A stretch of 6,192 bases of DNA, taken from contig JAKLLI010000120.1 of NCBI GenBank assembly GCA_023150195.1, positions 1 through 6,192 of the forward strand, given 5' to 3'. The DNA is from Azonexus sp. (GTDB taxonomy: Bacteria > Pseudomonadota > Gammaproteobacteria > Burkholderiales > Rhodocyclaceae). This document shows positions 5,647 to 6,192 of this stretch, piece after piece. A program made the position numbers and the translations under genes. The first letter of the stretch is position 1. Every line of letters starts with the position of its first letter. The notes beneath the pieces were generated by a model that was not told the DNA's origin, ran no database searches, and was given only the letters and a program-made list of their open reading frames with translations.

Positions 5647-6192
5647 ATGCCAAATATGAATTCCACCCTCTGGCGCATCCGCGAACTGCTCCCCTTCATG
5701 TCCAATGACGGGTCGGGGGGCGCGCGTCACCCAGCGGGTACGCTGGTCGGCCTGTCGCCGGATGAAGCCATCGTCAAACTGGCCAAAGCTGTCGTGCCAC
5801 GCATCAACGCGCAGCCCGATCTGGCTCTGCGCTTCAAGCAACTGGAAGAAGTCCGGCACGAAATCTACAATCTGCTGCCGTCACTGGAACTGGCCATCAC
5901 CGAAGCCGCGCTGCCTTTGCCGCGGGAAATTACCGATGCCGCGCTGAACGCCGACAACCTGCTCAAAGGCATCGCCCACAGTTATGCCGGCTGTGCCCGC
6001 AGCCTCCTGCGCGGACCGCAATCGAAAAATCAGGGGCCGCTCTTTTATCGGGCCATTCGCGGCGCCATGCAAATGATTGCGCGGCGCCAGGTGCTGGCTT
6101 ACCGGGCCTACGCCCTGCCCTCCTCCGCTTCGTGGCAAATGCTGCACGAACTGTATACGCAGGCAATCAACGCGGCGGTGTCCGCCGAACGC
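5647..6192 (+). CDS. Uncharacterised helical protein, N-terminal part
   Basis: The frame stays open for 182 codons from ATG5647 to the right edge, so the C-terminus is missing. I do not recognise the family. The sequence starts MPNMNSTLWRIRELLPFMS. After a Gly/Ser-rich loop near 20-32 it continues as long, probably helical stretches rich in Leu, Ala, Arg and Glu. Examples are LSPDEAIVKLAKAVVPRI (36-53), the region around LRFKQLEEVRHEIYNLLPSLELAI (61-84), and a basic stretch RAIRGAMQMIARRQVLAYRAYA near 132-153. There is no signal peptide or membrane segment, so it is probably cytoplasmic. ATG5656 (residue 4) is an equally possible start; neither has a ribosome site. Coding is supported by the long open frame to the edge and protein-like composition. 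It is divergent from the DUF3301 operon, and no function can be offered. Confidence 0.75.
   Translation, partial: MPNMNSTLWRIRELLPFMSNDGSGGARHPAGTLVGLSPDEAIVKLAKAVVPRINAQPDLALRFKQLEEVRHEIYNLLPSLELAITEAALPLPREITDAALNADNLLKGIAHSYAGCARSLLRGPQSKNQGPLFYRAIRGAMQMIARRQVLAYRAYALPSSASWQMLHELYTQAINAAVSAER

Noticed and set aside
5124..5708. 194-codon plus-strand open frame
   Set aside because: It runs antisense to the DUF3301 gene and the mutarotase start, both of which carry family motifs.

Overview
The window is GC-rich DNA with densely packed genes on both strands and short intergenic gaps. Codon usage and gene content suggest a betaproteobacterium: a TolC/CzcC-type efflux porin, a Cache-PAS-GGDEF-EAL sensor, a DUF3301 protein and a YeaD-type mutarotase. 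A Rhodocyclales relative is a reasonable guess, but that rests on gene content and impression only. No rRNA, tRNA, CRISPR array, insertion sequence or phage gene is visible.

Left part (1-1179, minus strand): a two-gene module that looks like the start of a heavy-metal efflux operon. A small exported His/Cys/Met-rich protein (721-1179) is followed after 85 bp by a TolC-family outer-membrane efflux protein (1-635) that runs off the left edge. The remaining RND genes (czcB/cusB and czcA/cusA types) would be expected beyond the edge, but this cannot be seen.

Centre (1273-4287, plus strand): one large gene, divergent from the metal module across a 93-bp region. It encodes a 1004-residue membrane-anchored c-di-GMP enzyme ordered TM, periplasmic Cache-like sensor, TM, HAMP, PAS, GGDEF, EAL. 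Both catalytic domains keep their signature motifs. The open frame runs upstream to about 679, but that extension lies antisense to the His-rich gene and is not believed. A perfect 16-bp inverted repeat with a 4-nt loop lies early in the gene.

Right part: a 106-bp convergent gap (4288-4393) leads to a minus-strand pair transcribed from about 5567 downward. These are a DUF3301 small membrane-anchored protein and, overlapping it by 17 bp, a glucose-6-phosphate 1-epimerase/D-hexose-6-phosphate mutarotase. A 20-bp near-palindrome at 4377-4396 overlaps the stop codon of the mutarotase gene. Divergent from the pair, an unrecognised, probably helical protein begins at 5647 and runs off the right edge.

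The genes fall into three apparently independent functions: metal efflux, c-di-GMP signalling, and sugar-phosphate housekeeping with a DUF3301 partner. No clear new defence or mobile system is seen. The best leads are the regular five-residue histidine spacing in the exported metal-binding protein, the strong hairpin inside the c-di-GMP gene, and two genes whose best -10 boxes sit only 7 nt before the start codon.
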